The notes under the pieces are model-generated. The model made no database searches. It had not been told where the DNA came from and saw nothing but the letters and a program-made list of their open reading frames with translations. Shown here one piece after another: positions 1 to 9,754 of a stretch of 64,000 nt of DNA. Made by a program: the position numbers and the translations under genes. The DNA lies in the NCBI RefSeq assembly GCF_003369925.1, contig NZ_LARY01000001.1, forward strand, positions 992,001 to 1,056,000, in the 5' to 3' direction. How positions within the stretch are numbered: the first letter of the stretch is position 1; the number at the start of each line of letters is the position of its first letter. Origin of the DNA: Listeria kieliensis (GTDB lineage: Bacteria; Bacillota; Bacilli; Lactobacillales; Listeriaceae).

Positions 1-654
1 CAGTTCGTCAGCTCGCTGGAAGCCAATTCCTTTTACATCTTCAATCAACTTGTAAGGATTCTTTTCAAGCACTTCAAGTGCATTTTGTTTGTAAGCTTGA
101 AAGATTTTCATCGAAAGCTGCGGCCCAAAACCGTAATCATTCAAACCGATCATGACATGTTCTAACCCTTGATTTTCACGAAGTGTAGCAAGCAACGAGT
201 CGGCTGTGTTTTTCGGTAGTTTAGGCACTTCGCTCAGACGATCTGGATCATTTAGAATAATGCTGATCGCGTCTTCACCCAAAACAGCTACAATATTTTC
301 CGCCGTTTTCTTGCCAATGCCTTTAAAAAGTTCCCCAGACAGGTAAGCCACAACACCTTCTCTTGTCTGCGGCATTTCTTTATGGAACCGTTCAGCTTTA
401 AATTGTTGGCCAAATTTTGCGTGTTCCTGCATTTTTCCGTAAAAAAGATAAACTTCTTGCGGCTCGAGTTTCGGAAAAATCCCGGTGACAATGATATCGC
501 GCTCATCCCAGTCTGTATTCGTTTCCTTCACTTCAATCCGCGCTACTGAAAATAAATTATCAGGATTATGGAAAATCATCTGCAAAACTTCGCCCTTCAT
601 GAACTTTTCATCTGCTTCATCGCCAAATAGAGCAAGTGTTTCTTGATTGTTCAT
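1..654 (-). CDS. recD2: RecD2 (YrrC) DNA helicase, N-terminal part (cut by window start)
   Basis: ATP-dependent 5'-3' DNA helicase of the RecD2 family, which acts in DNA repair and replication-fork maintenance outside RecBCD. The first 218 residues are visible. They contain the N-terminal OB-like region and a helix-hairpin-helix (GIGKKTAEN, about residues 112-120); a second HhH-like motif (KGIGFQRADEL) runs into the window edge. The helicase motor and its Walker motifs lie outside the window. The ATG start at 654 has a strong SD (AGGAGG) just upstream. The gene follows the TPR gene with a short gap, so the two are probably one transcript. In Bacillus, yrrC and yrrB are adjacent in the same way. 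Confident assignment despite truncation. Confidence 0.9.
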   Translation of the reverse strand, partial: MNNQETLALFGDEADEKFMKGEVLQMIFHNPDNLFSVARIEVKETNTDWDERDIIVTGIFPKLEPQEVYLFYGKMQEHAKFGQQFKAERFHKEMPQTREGVVAYLSGELFKGIGKKTAENIVAVLGEDAISIILNDPDRLSEVPKLPKNTADSLLATLRENQGLEHVMIGLNDYGFGPQLSMKIFQAYKQNALEVLEKNPYKLIEDVKGIGFQRADEL

Positions 655-675
655 TTTTCCGCCTCCTTTTAAAAA

Positions 676-1344
676 TTATTCTGCGTCGTTCGGTAGCTCT
701 CGAATTGCATCTAAAGCGTTCTTTGCAAGTAAATGTTCCGGCTCGTTTTCAAGCGCTTGTTCAAAATATTCTTCAGCAAGTTTTAAATCGCCTTGCCAAG
801 CTAAGTAGACTGCTCCTAAATTGTAAAGCGCGTCTGCATCACCAGGTTTAAGCGTTAGCGTCCGTTCAAGTTGGGTCACTGCTTCTTCGTAAACGCCTTC
901 TTTAGCTAATGCAATGGCATATTGAAACACCGCTTCTGCATCTTCTTCGTTCAGTTCCACGCTTCGTAAAAAATAAGGAAGCGCTAGTGCATTTTGATCC
1001 ATTTTCGAAAAACTAAGTCCGAGCATAAAAAAGACATCACTGTTTTCCATGCCTTCAGCAGTCGCTTCTTTAAATGCATTAACCGCATCTTCATAACGCT
1101 CAAGTTCAAAGTAAAGATTTCCTAAACTGTAGTAAGCTGCAGGAACGTGGTCATCAAGTTCGATCGCTCGTTTGTAAAACTGTTCTGCACGGTCAAAATC
1201 ATCAAGCGACAATAAAACATTCCCAAAATTAATGTAGCCCACTGGATCGCTCGGGTTTTCTTCGATCACTTCCGTAAACATCTTGACTGCTTCTTCCAGT
1301 TTTCCTTCTTGCATATATTGAATTCCTTCTTGGTTTTTATCCAT
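676..1344 (-). CDS. Tetratricopeptide repeat protein (YrrB-like)
   Basis: About 222 residues made almost entirely of tandem TPR units of about 34 residues (roughly six; for example the units beginning AEQFYKRAIEL and AVNAFKEATAEG), forming a protein-interaction solenoid. No catalytic domain, signal peptide or membrane segment is visible. The open frame extends to a GTG at 1377, but I prefer the ATG at 1344 (MDKNQEGIQYM). It has a GAGGG SD about 8 nt upstream, overlapping the stop of the preceding hydrolase gene, which suggests translational coupling. It lies immediately upstream of recD2, as yrrB does in Bacillus. In Bacillus, YrrB is thought to mediate complexes around tRNA modification (TrmU/YrvO) proteins; a similar role here is inference from neighbourhood only. 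Confidence 0.85.
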   Translation of the reverse strand: MDKNQEGIQYMQEGKLEEAVKMFTEVIEENPSDPVGYINFGNVLLSLDDFDRAEQFYKRAIELDDHVPAAYYSLGNLYFELERYEDAVNAFKEATAEGMENSDVFFMLGLSFSKMDQNALALPYFLRSVELNEEDAEAVFQYAIALAKEGVYEEAVTQLERTLTLKPGDADALYNLGAVYLAWQGDLKLAEEYFEQALENEPEHLLAKNALDAIRELPNDAE

Positions 1345-1355
1345 CGCTTTATCCC

Positions 1356-2081
1356 TCATTTCATCGTATTGAGCCACGAAACAATCGCAGCACTCGTTTC
1401 TTTTGTTTGCTTTTCGACAGAAATCTTCGCTTCTTTGTCTCCGTTTTGTTTCCCATAAGCGCCAAATTGTGCATGATTGCCACCTTTTATTTTGACGAAC
1501 ATTGTATCTCTCGGTAAATAGCGTTTATTTTCCCGATATTTTTCGAAGTTTAATACACCGTCATCAGTTGCCGTAATAGACAGCGATTGGAGATTAGTAT
1601 CCCGAAGACTTCCCTTCTTATCAGGATAACTTGCGAGATAAAAAACGCCACGCAATTTTTCCAGATGTTCTTTCGCAAAACGAGAGGCAATCACGCCCCC
1701 AAACGAATGCCCGCCAATCACAAACCGTTCATCACTATTTTGATCGATAATCGTTTCCGCTTTGTTCTTTCCAAATATGGCTAAATCAAGCGGCATCTCA
1801 GGAATATAAGTTTTATAGCCAGCATCCGCTAGCGCATGAGCAAGCGGTGCGTAACTTAGCGCTTCCACAAAAGCACCTGGATATAAAATAACACTCGTTT
1901 TCTCGCTGCGGGTTTTTGGTTCAAAAATTAAGGTATTATTTGACTCAAAAATAGCCACTTGCTTTGTTTCTTGCGCCTTCTCTTCTGCAAAACGACTCGG
2001 TGAAGTATTTAAATAAAAATAGCCCCACGCAATGAGCAGGACAAGAATAATAATGCTTGAGAACCCGATTAATTTTTTCAT
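1356..2081 (-). CDS. Membrane-anchored alpha/beta hydrolase
   Basis: Serine hydrolase of the alpha/beta fold (abhydrolase_5-like). An N-terminal hydrophobic helix (about residues 3-20) should anchor it with the catalytic domain outside. The nucleophile elbow GHSFGG places Ser near residue 126. An acidic residue in TATDDGVL (about 173) and His in GGNHAQFG (about 203) complete a plausible triad. Substrate unknown. I start at the ATG at 2081 (MKKLIGF), with an AGAGG SD six bases upstream; a TTG at 2087 would be too close to the SD. It overlaps the following TPR frame and probably heads a hydrolase-TPR-recD2 transcript. A TAAAAT -10-like hexamer lies just upstream. Confidence 0.85.
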   Translation of the reverse strand: MKKLIGFSSIIILVLLIAWGYFYLNTSPSRFAEEKAQETKQVAIFESNNTLIFEPKTRSEKTSVILYPGAFVEALSYAPLAHALADAGYKTYIPEMPLDLAIFGKNKAETIIDQNSDERFVIGGHSFGGVIASRFAKEHLEKLRGVFYLASYPDKKGSLRDTNLQSLSITATDDGVLNFEKYRENKRYLPRDTMFVKIKGGNHAQFGAYGKQNGDKEAKISVEKQTKETSAAIVSWLNTMK

Positions 2082-2151
2082 ATCCAACCTCTTTTCACCT
2101 GTTCGTTTAACATTTTACCATATTTCCTCTTAAAAAGCCGCGCTCTAAGCA

Positions 2152-2188
2152 CAAAAAAGGAAATCCACTTCTAAAAATGGATTTCCTT
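2152..2188 (-). terminator. Rho-independent terminator after mnmA
   Basis: Stem GGAAATCCA (2159-2167) pairs with TGGATTTCC (2178-2186); on the minus strand it is followed by six T residues. Ends the iscS-like/mnmA transcript before the hydrolase gene. Confidence 0.85.
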
Positions 2189-2192
2189 CCTT

Positions 2193-4468
<2,276 letters not shown>

Positions 4469-4501
4469 AACACATCGTTTCCTTTCTTTAATCGTTTTTT
4501 T

Positions 4502-4530
4502 ATTGTAACAACAAATCACCGCGAAAGCAA
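4502..4530 (-). promoter_or_regulatory. SigA-type promoter for desulfurase-mnmA
   Basis: Minus strand: -35 TTGCTT (4530-4525), 17-bp spacer, -10 TACAAT (4507-4502). Predicted start near 4495, giving a short leader to the GTG at 4468. Confidence 0.75.
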
Positions 4531-4561
4531 TCTTATTCGCTTACAAAATGTTAGTTGTAAA

Positions 4562-4764
4562 ACAAAAAGAAACCCCAATCGTACCGTTTGGAGCCCCATC
4601 CTTTGAACCCGCTGTATAAGCAGGTGGGTACTCTGTCGAGCGTTTTGCAAGTCCTCGTGAAAAGGCATGTGCGCCGCGTTCGAACACCGAGTTCCCAAGG
4701 TAATAAAGATTGTTCGGTTCAAAAATAGTAGGCACTATACGAATACATTAGGGTTTCTTTTAAT
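4562..4764 (-). ncRNA. ssrS: 6S RNA (SsrS/BsrA type)
   Basis: About 200 nt. Ends pair as a closing helix: AAAGAAACCC near 4762-4751 with GGGGTTTCTTT near 4575-4565. The minus-strand segment GTGCCTACTATTTTTGAACC followed by GAAC (about 4734-4711) is complementary to a + strand GTTCGGTTCAAAAATAGTAG. That closely resembles the product-RNA start I recall for Bacillus 6S-1 (GUUCGGUCAAAACU), i.e. the open bubble used as template by RNA polymerase. The 3' half has CGAGGACTTGCAAAACG and GCGGGTTCAAAGG, which look 6S-like. It lies between the desulfurase gene and rarA, the same neighbourhood as bacilli. Role: binds SigA-RNA polymerase and damps housekeeping transcription in stationary phase. Confidence 0.88.
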
Positions 4765-4770
4765 ACTGAT

Positions 4771-4799
4771 AGAATAGCACAATTTTGGTAAAATAGCAA
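4771..4799 (-). promoter_or_regulatory. SigA-type promoter for 6S RNA
   Basis: Minus strand: -35 TTGCTA (4799-4794), 17-bp spacer, extended TGC then -10 TATTCT (4776-4771). Predicted start near 4764, matching the 5' end inferred from the closing helix. Confidence 0.75.
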
Positions 4800-4828
4800 T
4801 TTTGGAAAACCGTAAAAAGTAATTTATT

Positions 4829-6103
4829 TTACTTCTTATTTCGATTAATATTTTGATAGACTTCCGCAAGCGCTTGTTCAAATTTTGAATTTGTTTTTGG
4901 CTCATAGTATTGCTGCTGCTTGATCGAATCTGGTAAATACTGTTGATCCACCCAAGCATTTTCATAGTTATGTGGATATTTATAATCGATCGCTCTTCCT
5001 AGCTTTTTCGCCCCAGAATAGTGACCATCACGCAAATGATCCGGAACTTCCCCACTTTTCCCTGCCCGAATGTCACTAAGTGCCGCATCAACAGCCAGTA
5101 TCGCCGAGTTTGATTTCGGTGAAAGGCAAAGTTCAATAACCGCATTTGCTAGCGGAATCCTCGCTTCAGGAAATCCAACTTTTTCAGCCGTTTGAACCGC
5201 CGCAAGCGTACGTGCTCCTGCTTGCGGACTTGCAAGTCCCACATCTTCATAAGCCATCACTAGCAGCCGACGAGTAATACTGACAAGATCTCCGGCTTCA
5301 ATTAGCCTACCCATGTAATGAAGAGCTGCGTTTACATCACTACCACGTACAGACTTTTGAAAAGCACTCAAAACATCATAGTGAGCGTCTCCGTCTTTAT
5401 CATGTGCGAGGCTTTTACGCTGCAGACATTCTTCCGCCACTTCAATCGTTATGTGAATACTACCTGATTCATCAGGTTGTGATGAAACAACAGCTAGTTC
5501 AAGCGCATTTAACGCTCCTCGAACATCTCCGTTACTCGCTGTCGCAAAATGCGTTCTCGCTTCCTCATCTAGCGTGACGTCATACTCCCCAAGACCACGT
5601 TCTGTGTCCGAGAGTGCCCTGTCAATGGCCAGTTCAATCTCTGCAATCGACAGCGGCTTTAATTCAAAGATTTGCGTTCGACTGCGGATCGCTGGATTGA
5701 TTGCGATATAAGGATTACTTGTTGTAGCTCCAATCAAGATGATGGCACCACTCTCCAAATGAGGAAGTAGGAAATCTTGTTTAGCCTTATCAAGCCGATG
5801 TACTTCATCTAATAGCAAAATAACGGTCCCGCTCATTTTCGCTTCTGCTGCCACAATTTCCATATCTTTTTTGTTATTCGTCACCGCATTTAGCGTACGA
5901 AAAGCATATTCGGTACTACCAGCAATCGCACTCGCAATTGATGTTTTTCCAATCCCTGGCGGACCATATAAAATCATCGACGACAACTTTTTCGCTTGAA
6001 CCATACGATAAATAATTTTGTCTTTTCCAACTAGATGTTCTTGCCCAATCACTTCATCAAGCGTTCTTGGGCGCATCCGGTATGCTAAAGGTTCCATTGC
6101 CAT
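4829..6103 (-). CDS. rarA: Replication-associated recombination protein A (RarA/MgsA, AAA+ ATPase)
   Basis: AAA+ ATPase related to clamp-loader and RuvB proteins that acts at stalled forks. 424 residues from the chosen start. Walker A GPPGIGKTS (Lys about 53), Walker B LLLDEVHRLDK (about 99), sensor GATTSNPY; the C-terminal MgsA tetramerisation region includes LRDGHYSGAKKLG. The open frame reaches 6157, but MAMEPLAYRMRPRTL at 6103 fits the family and has GGAGG 11 nt upstream. Divergent from cymR. An extended -10 (TGA then TATAAT, 6146-6138) is visible upstream. Confidence 0.94.
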   Translation of the reverse strand: MAMEPLAYRMRPRTLDEVIGQEHLVGKDKIIYRMVQAKKLSSMILYGPPGIGKTSIASAIAGSTEYAFRTLNAVTNNKKDMEIVAAEAKMSGTVILLLDEVHRLDKAKQDFLLPHLESGAIILIGATTSNPYIAINPAIRSRTQIFELKPLSIAEIELAIDRALSDTERGLGEYDVTLDEEARTHFATASNGDVRGALNALELAVVSSQPDESGSIHITIEVAEECLQRKSLAHDKDGDAHYDVLSAFQKSVRGSDVNAALHYMGRLIEAGDLVSITRRLLVMAYEDVGLASPQAGARTLAAVQTAEKVGFPEARIPLANAVIELCLSPKSNSAILAVDAALSDIRAGKSGEVPDHLRDGHYSGAKKLGRAIDYKYPHNYENAWVDQQYLPDSIKQQQYYEPKTNSKFEQALAEVYQNINRNKK

Positions 6104-6137
6104 AACACAAAATTCCTCCAATTTTTCTCTTGTTTCT

Positions 6138-6146
6138 ATTATATCA
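6138..6146 (-). promoter_or_regulatory. Extended -10 element for rarA
   Basis: Minus strand TGA followed by TATAAT, just upstream of rarA and back-to-back with the cymR promoter. No convincing -35 at 17 bp. Confidence 0.5.
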
Positions 6147-6169
6147 TAAGAAAACAAGCAGTTCTTTCA

Positions 6170-6198
6170 TTGAAACTAACTTCTGAGTTCGCTATAAT
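6170..6198 (+). promoter_or_regulatory. SigA-type promoter for cymR
   Basis: -35 TTGAAA (6170-6175), 17-bp spacer, -10 TATAAT (6193-6198); about 50 bp before the cymR ATG. Confidence 0.85.
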
Positions 6199-6248
6199 TA
6201 AAAGAGAATCCAAAGTTTACTTATCCGAATTATGGAGGTTTATCAAAA

Positions 6249-6680
6249 ATGAAAATTACTACTAAAGGTCGCTACGGGTTAACCATTGCGCTTGAACTTG
6301 CGCGCGAGGTTGGAAATGGACCTATCTCCCTCCGAAGCATTGCAAAGAAAAAGAATTTATCTGAACATTACTTAGAACAACTCATCGGACCACTTCGAAA
6401 TGCCGGACTAGTCAAAAGTATTCGCGGGGCTCACGGCGGTTACATTTTAAATGGGGATCCAAAGCAAATCACTGCTGGCGATGTTATTCGGACACTTGAA
6501 GGACCGATTGTACTTGTCGAAAGCATTGAAAACGAAGAAGCCGCTCAGCGCGAACTTTGGACACGAATGCGTGATGCTGTAAAAAATGTACTAGATCAAA
6601 CTTCACTTAAGGATTTGATTGCACTCGAAAATACATCAGAAGAAACTATGCTACAAGAAGGTTACATGTTCTATATTTAA
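6249..6680 (+). CDS. cymR: CymR, Rrf2-family regulator of cysteine metabolism
   Basis: DNA-binding repressor of cysteine and sulfur-uptake genes; in Bacillus it works in complex with CysK as the O-acetylserine sensor. 143 residues, matching the known CymR pattern closely: MKITTKGRYGLTIALELA at the N-terminus, winged HTH with SLRSIAKKKNLSEHYLEQL (about residues 27-45), GLVKSIRGAHGGY wing, and C-terminal EGYMFYI. It has no Cys triad, so unlike IscR it should not bind an Fe-S cluster. SD GGAGG lies 10 nt before the ATG. Single-gene transcript between its own promoter and a bidirectional terminator. Confidence 0.95.
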   Translation: MKITTKGRYGLTIALELAREVGNGPISLRSIAKKKNLSEHYLEQLIGPLRNAGLVKSIRGAHGGYILNGDPKQITAGDVIRTLEGPIVLVESIENEEAAQRELWTRMRDAVKNVLDQTSLKDLIALENTSEETMLQEGYMFYI

Positions 6681-6691
6681 GCTATTTAAAT

Positions 6692-6729
6692 AAAAGACAA
6701 GAAGTTCCAAAAGGGACTTCTTGTCTTTT
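6692..6729. terminator. Bidirectional terminator between cymR and the MMPL gene
   Basis: Near-perfect 17-bp stem (AAAAGACAAGAAGTTCC with its complement GGGACTTCTTGTCTTTT, one mismatch-like loop AAAA) with A/T flanks on both strands, so it can stop cymR and the convergent MMPL transcript. Confidence 0.9.
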
Positions 6730-6749
6730 GCCTTTTATCATAAAAAACA

Positions 6750-8885
6750 TTATCTTGATTTAAAAAGTCTGTTCATGCCTGGCCAGAAAGCCCATTTCCC
6801 AAGTAGAACGGTAAGTGCCGGCACAAGTAAAGGCCGAATAAGAAAAGTATCAACTAGAATACCCAACGCCGTTATCAAACCAAATTGCACAAGAAGCTCA
6901 ATCGGGAGTGTAGTCAAGACGAGGAATGTAGCCGCTAAAATAACTCCGGCTGAAGTAATTACTCCCCCTGTTTCATGTACTCCTTCTCGTACAGCCTTGC
7001 TAATCGGCATTTTATGTGCATTCTCCCAAATGCTCGAAACCATAAATATATTGTAATCCTCTCCAAGCGCTACAATAAAGATAAATGCATAAAGTGGAAT
7101 CAAGCCTGAAATCGCGTCAACTTCAAAGAAATAATGCAAAATTAGCCATCCCATACCAAGAGAAGCAGTATAGGAAAAAAGCACTGTCAAAACAAGATAT
7201 ATCATGGCGACAATGGACCTCAAATAAAAAAGCAACAAAACACTAATAAGTACTATAACAAGTGGAATTACTATTTTTTCATCAGTTTTCGAAACTGAAC
7301 GTTCATCAAATTGAGTAGCAGTTTGCCCTGCTATATAAACTTGACTATCAACGCCCTTTATTGCCTGTTTTAATTTAGGAATTTTATTCATCGCTTCTTT
7401 ACTATAGGGATTTTCATTCAAAATGACAGAATACTTAAGAAAAGATTTATTTTTCGAGCTAGGTTCAGCTGAGCTTACTGATTTCACACCTTCGATTTCT
7501 TGAAGTGCCTCGCGATCTTTGCTCTGTCCATTTTTCACTATAACAGTGAGAGGTGCAAGATAACCCGCACCAAAATGGTCTTCAATTAATCGAAAGCCTT
7601 CCTTAGAAGGCATATCATCTGGGAAACTCGAAAGTGTATCATAACTATAATTAATTTGTGTAACTTGAAATGAAGCCATTCCAAGAAGTACAACAGAGAA
7701 GATTATAATGATAATTGGATACCTAATTGCTATTCTACCGATTGCATCCCACAGTCTATTCTCCTTCTTATTTTCTCTTGATGGGTGCGGGATGAAAGGC
7801 CAAAAAGAAACGCGACCAAAAACTCCTAAAAGCGCTGGAACTAAAGTTAAAGAAGAAAGTAGCATGACTAAAATAGCTAAACTAAAGGGAATTGCAAAAT
7901 TATGGAAAGAACCATATCTAGTAGCAAGGAGCAATAGCAAAGCGCACATCACTGTTAATCCACTGAGAAGTATAGCTCCTGATACACCTCTAAAAGCAAA
8001 ACGTAAGGACTTAAATCGATCCTGTTCGATTTTCAGAAAATGCCGGTACCTTGAAATTAAAAATAAACAATAATCTGTTCCTGCTCCGAATAGTAGCACA
8101 GTCATAATCGAAAGTCCTTGAGAGCTATAAGTTATAATTCCTTCTTTTCCGAGGAAGCCAAGAATAGGTGTTACGATTAAATAAGCCATCCCAACAGCAA
8201 TTAAAGGAATTAACGCTAAAATAGGAGAGCGATAAATTAATAGTAAAATAAGCAATACAATACACACTGTAGCAATTAATAAAGAAACATCTGCATCCTT
8301 AAAAAGCTCTGAGGCGTCAACGCTAATTCCTGCTGGTCCAGTAGCACGTGCAATCAGTTGCTTTTCACTATCGAGATTTGTCTCAAAAGGGTTATTTCGA
8401 AATATACCATTCGTTCTTTTTTCCAATTCACTAATAGCTATTTTTATTTTTTCTGAACTAGTTCCTTCATCCATAATCACAGTTTGGATAAAAGATTTTT
8501 TATCCTTAGAGCGTTGCTCCAAAAGGACTTGCGGCGGCACCTTTTCAAGTGGAACCAACTGATTTTGATTCGGAATTGGGTCGTTTTGTAAAGAGGCGTT
8601 CAGTTCTTGAATTTTCTCCAAATCGGATGTTGAAAGGCCTTGGTTGCTCGACCATGTTATCAGTAAAGGGATTCCATTATTCTTTTCAAAATAACGATCT
8701 TCAACTTTTTCTGCAATTACTGAGGGTTCCGACTTCGATAAATCACGTGCTGTATCTTCTTTATACGTTGAGGCATTTGGCAGAATAAACTGCAATCCCA
8801 AAGCTACAACAATCCAAATAGCAATAATTACAAAGCGCCCTTTTTTTCCACTAATTATTTTTGCTATCCCATCTTTAATTTTCAA
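6750..8885 (-). CDS. MMPL/RND-type membrane transporter
   Basis: About 711 residues, COG2409-like MMPL architecture: an N-terminal membrane helix, a first extracytoplasmic domain, a bundle of helices, a second extracytoplasmic domain (about residues 390-510) and a final bundle. SSD-like motifs include LLFGAGTDYCLFLISRYR and VALGEDYNIFMVSSIWE, each with the conserved Asp-Tyr. Such proteins export lipids, siderophores or drugs using the proton gradient; substrate here unknown. The frame reaches an ATG at 8909, but that ATG sits inside a 26-bp palindrome and has no SD. The TTG at 8885 has AGGGGGA seven bases upstream. Follows its likely repressor (TetR) in one operon. This pair is not between cymR and amt in L. 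monocytogenes as I recall it, so it is probably accessory. Confidence 0.88.
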   Translation of the reverse strand: MKIKDGIAKIISGKKGRFVIIAIWIVVALGLQFILPNASTYKEDTARDLSKSEPSVIAEKVEDRYFEKNNGIPLLITWSSNQGLSTSDLEKIQELNASLQNDPIPNQNQLVPLEKVPPQVLLEQRSKDKKSFIQTVIMDEGTSSEKIKIAISELEKRTNGIFRNNPFETNLDSEKQLIARATGPAGISVDASELFKDADVSLLIATVCIVLLILLLIYRSPILALIPLIAVGMAYLIVTPILGFLGKEGIITYSSQGLSIMTVLLFGAGTDYCLFLISRYRHFLKIEQDRFKSLRFAFRGVSGAILLSGLTVMCALLLLLATRYGSFHNFAIPFSLAILVMLLSSLTLVPALLGVFGRVSFWPFIPHPSRENKKENRLWDAIGRIAIRYPIIIIIFSVVLLGMASFQVTQINYSYDTLSSFPDDMPSKEGFRLIEDHFGAGYLAPLTVIVKNGQSKDREALQEIEGVKSVSSAEPSSKNKSFLKYSVILNENPYSKEAMNKIPKLKQAIKGVDSQVYIAGQTATQFDERSVSKTDEKIVIPLVIVLISVLLLFYLRSIVAMIYLVLTVLFSYTASLGMGWLILHYFFEVDAISGLIPLYAFIFIVALGEDYNIFMVSSIWENAHKMPISKAVREGVHETGGVITSAGVILAATFLVLTTLPIELLVQFGLITALGILVDTFLIRPLLVPALTVLLGKWAFWPGMNRLFKSR

Positions 8886-8903
8886 AATAAATCCCCCTAT
8901 TCT

Positions 8904-8929
8904 ATTCATTTATCAATTGATAAATGAAT
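8904..8929. promoter_or_regulatory. Perfect 26-bp palindrome, candidate TetR operator
   Basis: Two 13-bp half-sites (ATTCATTTATCAA and its exact complement) meet without a gap between the tetR and MMPL genes. It ends about 19 bp before the TTG start of the transporter. Length and symmetry fit a TetR-family operator; the adjacent regulator is the obvious ligand, which is inference. Confidence 0.75.
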
Positions 8930-8951
8930 GGTAAAAAAAAGAAGCAATTTA

Positions 8952-9554
8952 CTATACCTCTTTTTTCATAAACCCAAACAAAATCAAATAGATTCTTTCC
9001 GATACTTTTTCTCTAAGTTCCTTAGTCGACAGCAGATTTGTGGGCATAAAAAGTGGAGTAATTGCCGATAAAAAATATTCTGCCGCTTCTTTAGATGTAA
9101 GTTGACTTTGTGTATCTCCCTTTTTAACAAAGTCTGAAAAAATAGCTTCTATAGGCAAAAAATAGCTTCTATACCATAAATCATATAATACTCTCTGGTT
9201 TTCTTTTTTTAACTCATTTAAAATATCATGGACCATTAGTAAAATGTTAGTTGGATGTTTTTCAATTAAATTTAGTACAACTAGATTAAGTTTAGCTTCG
9301 CAATTTATCTTTTTATCTAAAATGTTCTTCATGTCAGATTGAATATCAGCAGTTAATTTTTTCACAACCTCAAGATAAAGAACTTCTTTATCTTGAAAAT
9401 GATGATACAATGCTGGCTGAGTAATTTTAGCAGACAAAGCTATTTCTCGAGTAGTTACCGCTCGATATCCTTTTTTCATAAAAAGAGTCCTACCAGCATC
9501 TAAGATTTTTAAACGGGTCCGAGCCATTTCTTCTGCTCGACTTCTTCTAGCCAC
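8952..9554 (-). CDS. TetR/AcrR-family transcriptional regulator
   Basis: 200 residues. N-terminal TetR_N HTH: ILDAGRTLFMKKGYRAVTTREIA followed in the next helices by TQPALYHHFQDKEVLYLEV (to about residue 65); the all-helical C-terminal half is the ligand-binding and dimer region. Starts at GTG 9554 with GGAGAGG six bases upstream. First gene of a two-gene operon with the MMPL exporter, so it most likely represses both itself and the pump until a ligand binds. An odd 17-bp direct repeat (9137-9153 and 9157-9173) is read in two different frames in the C-terminal half. AT-richer than the neighbouring core genes by eye, consistent with acquisition. Confidence 0.92.
   Translation of the reverse strand: MARRSRAEEMARTRLKILDAGRTLFMKKGYRAVTTREIALSAKITQPALYHHFQDKEVLYLEVVKKLTADIQSDMKNILDKKINCEAKLNLVVLNLIEKHPTNILLMVHDILNELKKENQRVLYDLWYRSYFLPIEAIFSDFVKKGDTQSQLTSKEAAEYFLSAITPLFMPTNLLSTKELREKVSERIYLILFGFMKKEV
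9137..9173. repeat. 17-bp perfect direct repeat inside tetR (20-bp period)
   Basis: AAAAAATAGCTTCTATA at 9137-9153 and again at 9157-9173 with 3 bp between. The 20-bp period is not a multiple of three, so the same bases encode YRSYF in one copy and IEAIFS in the other. Confidence 0.9.
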
Positions 9555-9622
9555 TTCAATCCTCTCCTTTTTTATTTCATCTTACCTTTTATAACACTTT
9601 TTTTCAAATCACCTCATCAAAA

Positions 9623-9639
9623 TGTTATATATACTGACA
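9623..9639 (+). promoter_or_regulatory. GlnR/TnrA-type box 1 upstream of amt
   Basis: TGTTA-N7-TGACA, a perfect match to the Bacillus TnrA/GlnR consensus TGTNA-N7-TNACA. Listeria is known to have GlnR but not TnrA, so GlnR is the likely reader. Confidence 0.8.
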
Positions 9640-9716
9640 AAAACAACAAAAAAACAGATTACGCTTGCAAATAAATCTCTATACTGTATGATAATACCAT
9701 AAAATAAAATTATTTA

Positions 9717-9733
9717 TGTTATATAATATGACA
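9717..9733 (+). promoter_or_regulatory. GlnR/TnrA-type box 2 overlapping the amt -10 region
   Basis: TGTTA-N7-TGACA with TATAAT (9722-9727) inside the box, 22 bp before the amt ATG. Overlap with a possible -10 suggests repression. A second possible promoter lies upstream (TTGCAA 9665-9670, 16-bp spacer, TATGAT 9687-9692). Confidence 0.75.
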
Positions 9734-9754
9734 TAAAATAGAGGAGAGCTGATT

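Noticed and set aside
4516-4735. Two short frames in the gap before rarA
   Set aside because: They lie wholly inside the 6S RNA, lack an SD, and encode nothing protein-like.
6249-6680. Fe-S cluster regulator (IscR) identity for the Rrf2 protein
   Set aside because: It lacks the three cysteines of IscR and matches CymR along its length.
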